From assembly GCA_017449215.1 (NCBI GenBank), contig JAFSJY010000050.1, forward strand, positions 1 to 45,819: 45,819 bases of DNA. Reading direction: 5' to 3'. Positions 35,994-44,726 of the stretch are shown here, in pieces. Numbering within the stretch: the stretch's first letter is position 1; each line of letters starts with the position of its first letter. The DNA comes from Acholeplasmatales bacterium (GTDB lineage Bacteria > Bacillota_I > Bacilli_A > Acholeplasmatales > Anaeroplasmataceae). Under the pieces are notes generated by a model that was not told the origin of the DNA, searched no databases, and saw nothing but the letters and a program-made list of their open reading frames with translations. The position numbers and the translations under genes are program-made.

Positions 35994-36881
35994 ATGAGAG
36001 TGGGAGTAGATGTAGGTGGAACTACAGTTAAGGTTGGTTTTGTAGACAATTATGAAATCGTAGATAGATTAGTTGTTGAAACAAAGAAGGAAACATTATT
36101 TGATGATGTTTGTAGTGAGGTTAAAAAATATGCTATCAGTAAAAATTATAAAATTGATGGTATAGGCTTTGGACTTCCAGGTCATATAGTAGGAACATTT
36201 ATTGATAAGCTTCCTAATGTAGGAATTGAGGGATTAGAATTATCTACAATAGTTAAAAAATATTTTCCTAACATAGAAATATATTGTACTAATGACGCTA
36301 ACGCTGCAGCACTTGGTGAATTATTAGCTGATGAAAACAAGAAGGCATCAGCATATATGATTACACTTGGTACTGGTGTTGGTGGTGGATTAGTTATTGA
36401 TGGTAAGGTAAGAGATGGTTCTCACTCAAATTGTGGTGAGATTGGTCATATGTTTATTGATTACGTTCATAAATATCAATGCACATGTGGTTTATGTGGA
36501 TGTCTTGAGACTGTTTCATCAGCAACTGGTATCGTTAGATTAGCGAAGGAATATTATAATAAATTTAAAACATCTCTAGATTATAATAGCTTAACTGCAA
36601 AGGATGTATTAGATGGAGCTAAAAAGAATGATGAGCTTGGATTATATGTTTTAGATTTAGTTGCTGAATCATTAGGTAGAGCAATATCAATTATTGAATT
36701 AGCAGTAGATGTTGATACATATTATATTGGTGGTGGCGTAAGCAACGCTGGTGATATTCTAATTAATAAAATAAGAGATTATTATAAGAAATATGCTCAT
36801 TTTGCTGTTAAGGATATTAACATTAAAAGAGCAAAACTTGGTAATGATGCAGGCATGCTTGGATCTGCATATTTATGGTAG
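35994..36881 (+). CDS. ROK-family sugar kinase (probable glucokinase)
   Basis: The kinase phosphorylates an intracellular hexose, most likely glucose released by the hydrolases and phosphorylase. The ATP-binding motif DVGGTTVK is at residues 6-13, and TLGTGVGGGLVIDGKV and GEIGHMFIDY are conserved in the ROK family. The zinc-binding motif appears as CTCGLCGCLE near residues 163-172. No N-terminal DNA-binding domain is present, so it is a kinase rather than a NagC/XylR-type repressor. Length (295) is typical. GGAGGAAG lies before the ATG. It is the last gene of the sugar cluster and is followed by a strong terminator. Confidence 0.9.
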   Translation: MRVGVDVGGTTVKVGFVDNYEIVDRLVVETKKETLFDDVCSEVKKYAISKNYKIDGIGFGLPGHIVGTFIDKLPNVGIEGLELSTIVKKYFPNIEIYCTNDANAAALGELLADENKKASAYMITLGTGVGGGLVIDGKVRDGSHSNCGEIGHMFIDYVHKYQCTCGLCGCLETVSSATGIVRLAKEYYNKFKTSLDYNSLTAKDVLDGAKKNDELGLYVLDLVAESLGRAISIIELAVDVDTYYIGGGVSNAGDILINKIRDYYKKYAHFAVKDINIKRAKLGNDAGMLGSAYLW

Positions 36882-36907
36882 TTTTAAATTTATCTTTTTA
36901 TAATAAG

Positions 36908-36941
36908 AAAAGGGATGAATCGATTTTGATTCATCCCTTTT
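36908..36941. terminator. Bidirectional terminator, sugar locus/SDR
   Basis: AAAAGGGATGAATC (36908-36921) pairs perfectly with GATTCATCCCTTTT (36928-36941) around six bases. It lies between the convergent ROK kinase and SDR genes. Confidence 0.85.
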
Positions 36942-36966
36942 CGTTATGGTTTTAAATTTTAAAAAG

Positions 36967-37752
36967 TTATACGCAAGTGTAACCGCCGTCAACAGCAATT
37001 GCTTGGCCTGTTACATATGATGATTCTTCAGCACCTAAGAAGATAGCAGCTGAATTTAATTCACCACTATTACCATATCTCTTCATTGGAACAGATTGGT
37101 TAGCGAATTGTTGGAAATACTCGCTATTTAATGTATCTGTTGTAAGCTCTGTATAGAAGTAGCCTGGGCAGATAGCATTAACTGTGATATTAGATGTAGC
37201 TAATTCAGCAGCAGCACCTCTTGTGAAGTTTACAACTGCACCCTTTGTTGAGTGGTATGCAATTGTAGGAATTGCTGTATTACCAACTAAACCATAGATA
37301 GAAGCAATGTTGATTACTCTACCATAAGTTTGCTTACCGTTAGCCATAGCTCTCTTCATTAAGTTACAGAATGCTTGAGTAACTGCGAATACGCTAGTTA
37401 AGTCTAGATTTAATGTGAATTCCCAGTCTTCCTTCTTATAATCTAAAAGTGGTGTACCAGTACCTCTTTCACCACCGGCATCATTAATGATAACCTCGCA
37501 ATGACCAAATACCTTTTCAACCTCAGCTACTGCAGCGTTGATAGATTCAGTACTTGTTACATCGCACTTAACAGGAAGAACTTTGACATTGTATTTCTTT
37601 TCCCACTCTTTAGCAGATTCCTCCAATCTCTCTACTCTTCTTGCTAATAATACTAAGTCAGCACCGCATTGAGCGAAGCCCTCAGCCATTTGCTTGCCAA
37701 GTCCAGATGAAGCACCTGTAATGGCAACTACTTTGTTTTTGTAATTGAACAT
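36967..37752 (-). CDS. Short-chain dehydrogenase/reductase
   Basis: This is a classical SDR of 261 residues, the Rossmann fold with NAD(P)-binding TGASSGLG at residues 13-20, catalytic serine in NIASIYG, and the YxxxK pair in YHSTKGAV. The C-terminal VDGGYTCV is usual for the family. The usual NNAG motif is changed to NDAGG. It resembles gluconate 5-dehydrogenase and 3-ketoacyl reductase types, which cannot be separated by sequence alone. It stands alone, converging with the sugar cluster, and is preceded by CTGGAGG and a long AT-rich gap. A role in sugar acid or polyol metabolism is plausible. Confidence 0.88.
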   Translation of the reverse strand: MFNYKNKVVAITGASSGLGKQMAEGFAQCGADLVLLARRVERLEESAKEWEKKYNVKVLPVKCDVTSTESINAAVAEVEKVFGHCEVIINDAGGERGTGTPLLDYKKEDWEFTLNLDLTSVFAVTQAFCNLMKRAMANGKQTYGRVINIASIYGLVGNTAIPTIAYHSTKGAVVNFTRGAAAELATSNITVNAICPGYFYTELTTDTLNSEYFQQFANQSVPMKRYGNSGELNSAAIFLGAEESSYVTGQAIAVDGGYTCV

Positions 37753-38254
37753 AATATATACCTCCAGCCTTTATTTTACCAAATTTTCCCAATTTAAAAA
37801 AGAAATATTTTCCTCACTTCTAATATTATTAAAATAATATTATATAGTGCAAAAAATATAATTTTGATGTTTTTTTGATAAACTGAATTATAAGTAAAAA
37901 AACGCAAAAATTATAAGTCAAAATTCTATAAAATGTGTTATTTACAAAATTTAAAAATTTTTGATGAAAAATTATAAATTTTAATTTTAAATGAGCAAAA
38001 AACAAATCTTAATTTATGATTTGAATAATGAAAATCAACCTTATTTTAATAATAGGTTTTATAACAACTAATATAGTATTTATGTGCGCAAAAATATACC
38101 AATTAAAATGATTAGTTTGTTATAAAATGTTGATAATATGCGCATTATAATATTATTTATAATAATATTTTAAACTATGAAAAAATTGCTTTAATTATCA
38201 CTATGTTTTTGATATAATCTATTTAGATTTAAAATAAAAAAGGGGATTTTATTT
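37753..38254. other. AT-rich 500-base intergenic region with inverted repeats
   Basis: This gap separates the divergent SDR and nfnA genes. TTTTATAACAACTAAT (38057-38072) and ATTAGTTTGTTATAAAA (38111-38127) are complementary apart from a one-base indel. Two TAATATTATT-type palindromes lie near 37820 and 38150, and TGTGCGCA and ATGCGCAT occur near 38083 and 38138. The nfnA promoter lies at its right end. No ORF or recognised RNA fold was found. It may bind a redox or global regulator. Confidence 0.6.
38191..38218 (+). promoter_or_regulatory. nfnAB promoter
   Basis: TTAATT (38191-38196) and an extended -10 TGATATAAT (hexamer 38213-38218) are 16 bases apart. The leader is short and ends with AAAAGGGG before the ATG at 38255. 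Confidence 0.65.
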
Positions 38255-39109
38255 ATGTACAAAATTGTAAGAAGAAAAAATCTTAATCCTACTGTTACAC
38301 AATTAGAAATTGAAGCCCCACTTGTAGCTAATAAGGCTAAAGCTGGTCAATTCATTATTCTACGTGTTAATAGTGAAGGTGAAAGAATTCCATTAACTGT
38401 TGCCGGTGTTAACAAGGAAGAAGGAACAGTTAAAATTATTTTCCAAATTGTTGGTGCAACAACAGAATTATTAAACCAAAAGCAAGAAGGAGAATACATC
38501 GAGGACTTCGTTGGACCTCTAGGTGTTCCTACTCATACTGAAGGTATTAAGAGAGTATGTGTTGTTGGTGGTGGTGTTGGTTGTGCAATTGCTATGCCAG
38601 TTGCTCAAGAATTCCATAGACTTGGCGCACATGTTACAAGCATCATCGGATTCAGAAATAAGGATTTAGTTATTCTTGAGGATGAATTCAAGGAGTGCTC
38701 AGATGTTTTACATGTTATGACTGATGATGGCTCTTACGCTAGAGGTGGTAATGTTACTGTGCCTCTAAAGGAAATGTTAGATGCTGGTGAAAAGTTTGAT
38801 TTAATTATCACTATCGGACCATTAATTATGATGAAGTTCGTTACATTAACTGCTAAGCCATTTAATGTTCCTGTAACTGTATCTATGAACCCTATTATGA
38901 TTGACGGTACAGGTATGTGCGGTGGTTGTAGATTAACTTTAGTTCAAGATGGTAAGAGAGTTACTAAGTTCGCTTGCGTTGATGGTCCAGATTTCAATGG
39001 TTATGAAGTTGATTTCGATGAGGCTATGCTACGTGGTAGAATGTACTATGGCTTTGAAAGAAAGGCTCATGAGAAGACATGTAATCTTCTTAATAAGGAG
39101 GTAAAATAA
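38255..39109 (+). CDS. nfnA: NfnA, ferredoxin-NADP+ transhydrogenase small subunit
   Basis: The protein (284 residues) belongs to the ferredoxin-NADP reductase-like family. The N-terminal barrel binds FAD (ERIPLTVAG) and the nucleotide domain starts at VCVVGGGVGCAIAMPVA. The C-terminal 2Fe-2S region shows DGTGMCGGCRLTL and FACVDGPDF: three cysteines plus an aspartate, the known NfnA ligand set. It is the partner of the downstream NfnB. The complex couples NADH-dependent NADP+ reduction to ferredoxin oxidation by flavin-based bifurcation. A sulfide dehydrogenase-type annotation is an older name for the same arrangement. It overlaps nothing and precedes nfnB by one base. Confidence 0.92.
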   Translation: MYKIVRRKNLNPTVTQLEIEAPLVANKAKAGQFIILRVNSEGERIPLTVAGVNKEEGTVKIIFQIVGATTELLNQKQEGEYIEDFVGPLGVPTHTEGIKRVCVVGGGVGCAIAMPVAQEFHRLGAHVTSIIGFRNKDLVILEDEFKECSDVLHVMTDDGSYARGGNVTVPLKEMLDAGEKFDLIITIGPLIMMKFVTLTAKPFNVPVTVSMNPIMIDGTGMCGGCRLTLVQDGKRVTKFACVDGPDFNGYEVDFDEAMLRGRMYYGFERKAHEKTCNLLNKEVK

Positions 39110-39110
39110 T

Positions 39111-40520
39111 ATGGCAATCGATCCAAAGAAGCATGAAATGCCTACACAAGATCCTCTTGTTAGAGCTCATAATTTTAAAGAAGTAGCATTAGGCTATACT
39201 AGAGAATTAGCTTTAGAAGAAGCTAGTCGTTGTTTAAATTGTAAGAATAAGCCATGCGTTTCTGGTTGCCCAGTTAACGTAAATATTCCTGATTTCATTT
39301 CAGAAATTAAGAAGGGTAATTTCGAAGAGGCTTATCAAATTATTTCTAAGTCTTCAACTTTACCAGCAGTATGTGGTAGAGTTTGTCCACAAGAATCACA
39401 ATGTGAATCTAAGTGTACATTAGGTATTAAGTTTGAGCCAGTTGGAATTGGTAGACTTGAAAGATTCGTTGCAGATTATCATAATGATAACGCAACTGCA
39501 AAGCCTAACAAGCTTCCATCTAATGGTCATAAGGTAGCTATCGTTGGTTCAGGCCCTTCTGGATTAACTTGTGCTGGTGACTTAGCTAGACTTGGCTATG
39601 AAGTAACAGTTTATGAAGCATTACATACAGCTGGTGGTGTATTAGTTTATGGTATTCCTGAATTCAGATTACCTAAGAAGATTGTTGCTAAGGAAGTAGA
39701 AACATTAAAGCAATTAGGTGTTGATGTAGTTACTAACGTTGTAATTGGTAAGACATTAACAATTGATGAATTATTCGAAAGTGGCTTCGAGGCTGTATTC
39801 GTAGGTTCAGGTGCTGGTTTACCTAACTTCATGAATATTCCAGGTGAAGCTTTACAGGGTGTATATTCTGCAAATGAATATTTAACTAGATCAAACTTAA
39901 TGAAGTCTTATTTAGATGACCCTGTTACACCTATTATGAAGGGTGGTAAGGTAGCTGTAGTTGGTGGCGGTAACGTTGCTATGGATGCTGCTAGAACTGC
40001 TTTAAGATTAGGTGCTGAAAAGGTATATATCGTATATCGTAGATCTATGGAAGAACTTCCTGCTAGAAAGGAAGAGGTTGAGCATGCTATGGAAGAGGGT
40101 ATTGAATTTAAGCTATTAAATAACCCTATCGAAATCCTTGGCTATAACAACCCAGATGATAAGAGAGATCCTAAGAATGGCTTCGTTACTGGTATGAAGT
40201 GCATTAAGATGGAATTAGGTGAGCCTGATCAAAAGGGTAGAAGAAGACCTATTCCAATTGAAGGTTCTGAATATGTATTAGATGTTGATACAGTAATTAT
40301 GGCTATCGGTACATCTCCTAACCCATTAATTAAGAATACAACTAAGGGCTTAGAGGTTAATAACCATGGTGGTATCATCGTTAATGAAGCTGGTTTAACT
40401 TCAAGAGAAGGCGTTTATGCTGGTGGTGATGCTGTTACAGGTGCTGCTACAGTTATTTCTGCAATGGGCGCTGGTAAGCTTGGTGCTAAATCTATTCACG
40501 AATACTTATCAAAGAAGTAA
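39111..40520 (+). CDS. nfnB: NfnB, ferredoxin-NADP+ transhydrogenase large subunit
   Basis: This GltD-like flavoprotein of 469 residues has the N-terminal 4Fe-4S cluster region (CLNCKNKPCVSGCPVNVNIPDF, further cysteines in CGRVCPQESQCESKC), the FAD site VAIVGSGPSGLTCAGDLA near residue 143, and the NAD(P)H site VAVVGGGNVAMDAARTA near residue 282. It ends with YAGGDAVTGAATVISAMG. It resembles the small subunit of glutamate synthase but its pairing with NfnA shows the transhydrogenase role. The NfnAB pair in cytoplasm balances NADH, NADPH and ferredoxin, which fits a fermentative anaerobe. A GltD-type role is unlikely, since true gltB/gltD are at 9471-15376. Confidence 0.92.
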   Translation: MAIDPKKHEMPTQDPLVRAHNFKEVALGYTRELALEEASRCLNCKNKPCVSGCPVNVNIPDFISEIKKGNFEEAYQIISKSSTLPAVCGRVCPQESQCESKCTLGIKFEPVGIGRLERFVADYHNDNATAKPNKLPSNGHKVAIVGSGPSGLTCAGDLARLGYEVTVYEALHTAGGVLVYGIPEFRLPKKIVAKEVETLKQLGVDVVTNVVIGKTLTIDELFESGFEAVFVGSGAGLPNFMNIPGEALQGVYSANEYLTRSNLMKSYLDDPVTPIMKGGKVAVVGGGNVAMDAARTALRLGAEKVYIVYRRSMEELPARKEEVEHAMEEGIEFKLLNNPIEILGYNNPDDKRDPKNGFVTGMKCIKMELGEPDQKGRRRPIPIEGSEYVLDVDTVIMAIGTSPNPLIKNTTKGLEVNNHGGIIVNEAGLTSREGVYAGGDAVTGAATVISAMGAGKLGAKSIHEYLSKK

Positions 40521-40527
40521 TAAATAT

Positions 40528-40568
40528 GCTGCTATGAAACTTTTGTTTCTAGCAGCTTTTCTTTTTTC
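40528..40568 (+). terminator. Terminator after nfnB
   Basis: GCTGCTATGAAAC (40528-40540) pairs with GTTTCTAGCAGC (40545-40556) with one bulge, followed by a T-rich tract. Confidence 0.8.
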
Positions 40569-40641
40569 TTTTAAAAATACAATTATATTGCAAAATATAA
40601 TTAGGTGCTTATTTACTTTTTAAATATGGAGAAAAAAGAAT

Positions 40642-41175
40642 ATGAAAAAATTATTGAAGTCTTTGTTCTTAAAAATCAAGGCAAAATCTACCTTAAAAAC
40701 ATATCAAAAGCCATTAATAGTAACGATATTTAAGCTATTATTTATTAATTTAATTGTTTTAGTTATCGTAGCTATAATAGCATTAACAATTGATAATAAT
40801 GGTAAATATTTTGGTGGTAATTTCTTTAAAGCATTTATTACGGCAGTTAAATGGATGATATCAGTAAATTCTATCAATAATTATGATGATAATGATGATT
40901 TAAAGATAATGATTTTAGCTGTTGCTGTAATAGCAATAGGTATGATTTTATTATCTGGTGCTATCATTGCAACATTAACTGCTGCTATTAGAGTTTATAT
41001 TGATAAGAAATCTAAGGCTGAATTAATTCATGCATTCTATTATGGATCTGAAAAGTCATGTATGCTTTTAGGATGGATAAAGAATGGAAACATTGAATAT
41101 TTAGCTAAGTGTATGGATAATGAAATGGATATTAAATTAAATAAGAATGATTCATTAATTTATATCAAATACTAA
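40642..41175 (+). CDS. Small two-span membrane protein, channel-like
   Basis: The product is 177 residues with a basic N terminus (many Lys up to about residue 25), a membrane span near residues 28-50, an aromatic pore-loop-like segment FFKAFITAVKWMISVNSIN around residues 55-75, a second span near residues 88-115 (IMILAVAVIAIGMILLSGAIIATL), and a soluble tail of about 60 residues. This span-loop-span order, with a conserved-looking tryptophan before the loop, resembles cation-channel cores of the Castor/Pollux or potassium-channel kind, but no TVGYG filter is visible. I do not recognise a family with certainty. The gene stands alone; GGAG lies 11 bases before the ATG. It converges with the DUF898-like gene. 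Confidence 0.55.
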   Translation: MKKLLKSLFLKIKAKSTLKTYQKPLIVTIFKLLFINLIVLVIVAIIALTIDNNGKYFGGNFFKAFITAVKWMISVNSINNYDDNDDLKIMILAVAVIAIGMILLSGAIIATLTAAIRVYIDKKSKAELIHAFYYGSEKSCMLLGWIKNGNIEYLAKCMDNEMDIKLNKNDSLIYIKY

Positions 41176-41213
41176 AAAATGGCACTAGTTTTTAATTGAA
41201 CTAGTGCCATTTT
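41176..41213. terminator. Bidirectional terminator
   Basis: AAAATGGCACTAGTT (41176-41190) pairs with AACTAGTGCCATTTT (41199-41213) around eight bases. It lies between the two convergent membrane-protein genes and includes the start of the leftward gene's stop codon. Confidence 0.85.
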
Positions 41214-41976
41214 AATTTACATGGGTATGTATAGCAACCCACTTGTTACATTTATAAACATAAACTGGATAATATAAGAATAATGTAATAACAGTTAATA
41301 TCATTCTAAATAAGAACCATTTAAATGCTTCCTTTATTGTTCCTGTAAAATATGCCTTTCTTCCAGAAATACAGGTTCTACTAAATAAATATCTCATTCT
41401 TATACATAAAGCTAATGGGATTAATATAATTGTAAATTTAGCAATTTTACCTACTATAAATGAAATGGCTGCCTTTTTAGAATCAAATTTAATAATTGAG
41501 TCATCATATTCAGTACCAAAAGATAAATTGGATAATCCCCAGTAATATAATCTATTGAATATAACAAAGGCTAATAAAATAGTAGGAGAAGATAGAATTA
41601 TCTTTTTTAAGTATAGATAGAAGAAATTAGATGAATTATTTAGCCATTGAATGAAGTAGGTATTTGCTATTACTCCTATTGTTACTGAAAGTATTACAAA
41701 TAAAATTAACCAAACAATAGTATATTGGTAACAGCTAAATAATGTTCCTTTAAATATTACCTTTTTATTATCGATATACATATTTTTAGTTTTATCTTTC
41801 ATATATAAATAATAAGCAAGTGGAAGAAGAGAAAGAAATGATAATAAAGGCATTAAAACATATAGAAATGATTTAAAATAAAATTTATATAAAGGATATT
41901 CAATTCTACTTTTAGTTTTAGGGATAATTATTCCTGTAGCTAAACATGTTCTTCTTAATTTGCTATTGTTTTTCAT
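41212..41976 (-). CDS. Multi-span membrane protein, DUF898 (YjgN)-like
   Basis: The product is 254 residues with about six membrane spans. Two segments repeat a pattern: NKKVIFKGTLFSCYQYTIVWLILF near residue 70 and GRKAYFTGTIKEAFKWFLFRMILTVITLFLYYPVYVYKCNKWV near the C terminus, each being a short strand with F-x-G-T-x then a membrane helix. This duplicated element and the ending HTHV resemble the YjgN/DUF898 family of inner-membrane proteins of unknown role. The start at 41976 has AGAGG upstream. The assignment rests on motif resemblance only and no function can be given. It faces the small channel-like gene across a shared terminator. Confidence 0.5.
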   Translation of the reverse strand: MKNNSKLRRTCLATGIIIPKTKSRIEYPLYKFYFKSFLYVLMPLLSFLSLLPLAYYLYMKDKTKNMYIDNKKVIFKGTLFSCYQYTIVWLILFVILSVTIGVIANTYFIQWLNNSSNFFYLYLKKIILSSPTILLAFVIFNRLYYWGLSNLSFGTEYDDSIIKFDSKKAAISFIVGKIAKFTIILIPLALCIRMRYLFSRTCISGRKAYFTGTIKEAFKWFLFRMILTVITLFLYYPVYVYKCNKWVAIHTHVN

Positions 41977-42127
41977 ATTTTTCCTCTATTACAAGTTATG
42001 TAATATTTTATCATTTAATATGCTAAAAATAAATGATAAATCATTTTTATAATTTTTAAATTATTGTTGTATAATGTATCTGTATGTTTATTTTTAATAA
42101 TCAAAATTTATGAAGGGATTTCTAAAA

Positions 42128-42997
42128 ATGGCAAGTAAAAAATCAAAATCAACATTTAATTTTTTTCTTATAGTAAATTATGCTTTATCAATATTAACCA
42201 TGGTATTAGTATTAATTGTTACAGGAAGAATGATGAAAAATGATTATGGAACTGTATCATTATTTCTAGGATTTGCTATATTATCTGAGGTAGTATTCCA
42301 AATCATTGCGTTCTTTGTTAGAAAGACTAAAAAGGATAGATTTAGAACATTAACGGTCGCAGCCATATATACAGCAGCGGCAGTAGTAGCATTTATTTCA
42401 AGTAATAATACAGTATTATTCTATGTATCTACATTCTTAGTTGTAGTTGGTATGGCATTTAATCAATTATTATTAATTATTAGTCCAGATAATACTAGAA
42501 GAGATAATATTACTCATATATTATTAGCTATAACATTATTCGCGTTAGGTGTTGCAATATTAGTTAATATTCAAACTGAATCCGCACATTATATTGCATT
42601 AATAACAGTTATATTATTGTTATTTGATTCATTAAAGAAGTTAGTATTCCCAACATTTAAGTTTGAAAAGGTTAGATTATTAATTGATATTTTAATTAAA
42701 ACTCATACACTTGATGTATTAATCTGCTTATTAGCATTTATTATCGCGTTCTCATTTATCCTACCAGCAGTAGAGCCTACTATTACTAACTTCTGGGATG
42801 CAATGTGGTATTGCTTCGCAGTAATTACTACAATTGGCTTTGGTGATTTTTATGCAACTACTTTAATTGGTAGAGTATTGACTGTAATTTTAGGCATTTA
42901 TGGCATTGTAGTTGTAGCGATTTTAACCAGTGTTGTTGTTAATTTTTACAATGAAGTATCTTCAAAAGAAAAAACAACTATCATGGATGATAAATAA
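42128..42997 (+). CDS. Potassium-channel-like membrane protein
   Basis: The C-terminal part has a full potassium-channel pore: outer helix, FWDAMWYCFAVITTIGFGDFYA with the selectivity filter TTIGFGD, and inner helix GRVLTVILGIYGIVVVAILTSVVVNF. Before the pore lie about five or six extra membrane spans (residues about 15-180), with no arginine-rich S4 helix of a voltage sensor obvious. There is no cytoplasmic RCK or cyclic-nucleotide domain at the C terminus, only a short charged tail. The ATG at 42128 is preferred because AAGGGA lies about ten bases upstream; the ATG at 42110 also reads in frame. The likely role is K+ flux across the plasma membrane; a stand-alone gene. Confidence 0.8.
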   Translation: MASKKSKSTFNFFLIVNYALSILTMVLVLIVTGRMMKNDYGTVSLFLGFAILSEVVFQIIAFFVRKTKKDRFRTLTVAAIYTAAAVVAFISSNNTVLFYVSTFLVVVGMAFNQLLLIISPDNTRRDNITHILLAITLFALGVAILVNIQTESAHYIALITVILLLFDSLKKLVFPTFKFEKVRLLIDILIKTHTLDVLICLLAFIIAFSFILPAVEPTITNFWDAMWYCFAVITTIGFGDFYATTLIGRVLTVILGIYGIVVVAILTSVVVNFYNEVSSKEKTTIMDDK

Positions 42998-43009
42998 AAT
43001 TTATGAAAG

Positions 43010-43032
43010 ACAGGATTTTGGTCCTGTTTTTT
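43010..43032 (+). terminator. Terminator after the channel gene
   Basis: ACAGGA (43010-43015) pairs with TCCTGT (43022-43027), followed by a run of Ts. Confidence 0.8.
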
Positions 43033-43111
43033 CTTTGAAATCGTTTTGTAAGGGGTACAAATATATATTTTTATGGTAAAATATATATAATACAAAAAGG
43101 GAGTGATCGAT

Positions 43112-44530
43112 ATGCGTAAAACAAAGATTATTTGTACATTAGGACCTTCTAGTGATAATGAAGAGTTATTAAAGGAAATGATTAAAAATGGTCTTGATTG
43201 TGCGAGACTAAATTTCTCACATGGTACTCATGAGGAACAAAAGGTGAGAATGGACAGAGTCAAGAAGGTTAGAGAGGAATTAGGAGTTCCACTACCAATT
43301 CTATTAGATACTAAGGGACCTGAGATTCGTGTTAGATTATTTAAGGATGGAAAGGTTGAATTAAAGAAGGGTCAGGAATTTACATTTACTGACAATTTTG
43401 ATGAACTAGGTGATGAAACTCACATTGGCTTAACATATCCTGATTTAGCAAAATATGTTAAGAAGGGTGTTAAGATTTTAGCTGATGATGGTAAGGTATC
43501 ATTTGAGGTTATTAGAATTGAAGGAAAGAATGTTGTATGTAAGGTATTAAATAATGCATCTCTTTCTAATAGAAAATCAATTAATATTCCAAATGTAATC
43601 GTTGATATGCCATATATTTCTAAGGCTGATTTTGAGGATATTGTTTTTGGCGTTCATGAATGTGTTGATTATATTGCGGCTTCATTTGTTAGAAGAAAAG
43701 AAGATGTATTTGCAGTAAGAGAAATATTAGAAAAATACGATACTACTGGAAAGATTAAGATTATTTCTAAGATTGAAAATACTGAAGGCTTATCAAAGAT
43801 TGATGAAATCATTGAAGCATCTGATGGTATCATGGTGGCTCGTGGTGATTTAGGTGTTGAGGTTCCTTTTGTAATGTTACCAAAGATTCAAAAGGAAATT
43901 ATTGATAAGTGCTATAAGGCTGGTAAGATTGTTGTCACTGCAACACAAATGCTTGAATCAATGACAACTAACCCAAGACCTACAAGAGCTGAAATATCAG
44001 ATGTTGCTAACGCAATTTATGATAAGACAACTGCTATTATGCTTTCTGGTGAATCTGCAGCTGGTAAATATCCACTTGAATCCGTAACTGCAATGAAGGA
44101 TATTGCTGAATATACTGAATCTAACATTGATTATCGTAAATTATATGATGAAATAGATCTAGATTTAGGTGATGATTTCTTATCATCAATTTGTAATGCC
44201 GCTGTAAGATGTGCATTCCAGGTAGATGCTAAGGCTATCATTTGTGTTACTAACCATGGTCAAACAGCATTTAAGCTATCAAATTATAGACCATTATGTC
44301 CTATCATTTCTGTAACAGTAAATGAAAAGTCATGTAGACAATTAAATTTAGCTTGGAATGTATTTCCTGTTTATGCTGAACAGAAGAATTCAACAGATGA
44401 ATTATTTAGATATGCTATCGAAAAGGCATTAGAAACTAAGATTGTTAAGAAGGGTGATAAGGTTATTATCACAGGTGCATCTTCAGTAGGTAATGCTGTA
44501 ACAGATACAATTAAAATTCATATTTTATAA
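43112..44530 (+). CDS. pyk: Pyruvate kinase
   Basis: The enzyme converts phosphoenolpyruvate and ADP into pyruvate and ATP, the last step of glycolysis. The N-terminal RKTKIICTLGPSS, the SARLNFSHG-like CARLNFSHGTHEE, LLDTKGPEIRVR, the active-site lysine in IISKIENTEG, and IMVARGDLGVEVP with TATQMLESM are present. Length (472) is the short form without the extra C-terminal PEP-utilising domain of Bacillus Pyk. The ATG at 43112 is chosen over a GTG at 43103, since GGGAG is eight bases before it. It is a monocistronic gene between two terminators, close to but not part of the tRNA transcript. Confidence 0.97.
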   Translation: MRKTKIICTLGPSSDNEELLKEMIKNGLDCARLNFSHGTHEEQKVRMDRVKKVREELGVPLPILLDTKGPEIRVRLFKDGKVELKKGQEFTFTDNFDELGDETHIGLTYPDLAKYVKKGVKILADDGKVSFEVIRIEGKNVVCKVLNNASLSNRKSINIPNVIVDMPYISKADFEDIVFGVHECVDYIAASFVRRKEDVFAVREILEKYDTTGKIKIISKIENTEGLSKIDEIIEASDGIMVARGDLGVEVPFVMLPKIQKEIIDKCYKAGKIVVTATQMLESMTTNPRPTRAEISDVANAIYDKTTAIMLSGESAAGKYPLESVTAMKDIAEYTESNIDYRKLYDEIDLDLGDDFLSSICNAAVRCAFQVDAKAIICVTNHGQTAFKLSNYRPLCPIISVTVNEKSCRQLNLAWNVFPVYAEQKNSTDELFRYAIEKALETKIVKKGDKVIITGASSVGNAVTDTIKIHIL

Positions 44531-44537
44531 TTTAGTA

Positions 44538-44562
44538 AAAGCCCATTATACGGGCTTTTTTT
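44538..44562 (+). terminator. Terminator after pyk
   Basis: AAAGCCC (44538-44544) pairs with GGGCTTT (44552-44558), followed by a run of Ts. Confidence 0.85.
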
Positions 44563-44589
44563 GTCGTTTTAATTTTTACAAAAAAACTG

Positions 44590-44618
44590 TTGCATAAAGA
44601 AAATTGGTATGATATAAT
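44590..44618 (+). promoter_or_regulatory. tRNA operon promoter
   Basis: TTGCAT (44590-44595) and an extended TATAAT (44613-44618) are 17 bases apart. The predicted start lies near 44625, a short distance before tRNA-Pro. Confidence 0.75.
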
Positions 44619-44641
44619 GAATGAGCATTTGTTAAATGCAT

Positions 44642-44718
44642 CGGGAAATAGCTCAGCTTGGTAGAGCGCTTGGTTTGGGACCAAGATGTCGCAGGTTCGA
44701 ATCCTGTTTTCCCGACCA
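44642..44718 (+). tRNA. tRNA-Pro (anticodon UGG)
   Basis: A full cloverleaf can be drawn: acceptor CGGGAAA pairs with TTTCCCG, the D arm GCTC/GAGC, the anticodon arm CTTGG/CCAAG with loop TTTGGGA (anticodon TGG, reading CCN codons), the T arm CAGG-type stem with TTCGAAT loop. The CCA end is encoded (44716-44718). Confidence 0.96.
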
Positions 44719-44726
44719 TTTTTTAT

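Noticed and set aside
38057-38127. Rex (redox repressor) operator upstream of nfnA
   Set aside because: The inverted repeat does not match the TTGTGAAAT-type Rex consensus and the half-sites are too far apart.
37753-38254. Riboswitch or origin in the AT-rich gap
   Set aside because: Repeats are short and AT-only; no DnaA-box cluster (TTATNCACA) or conserved riboswitch core was seen.
39111-40520. Second glutamate synthase small subunit
   Set aside because: The fold and cysteines are similar to GltD, but the adjacent NfnA-type gene with its three-cysteine/aspartate cluster shows it is NfnB.
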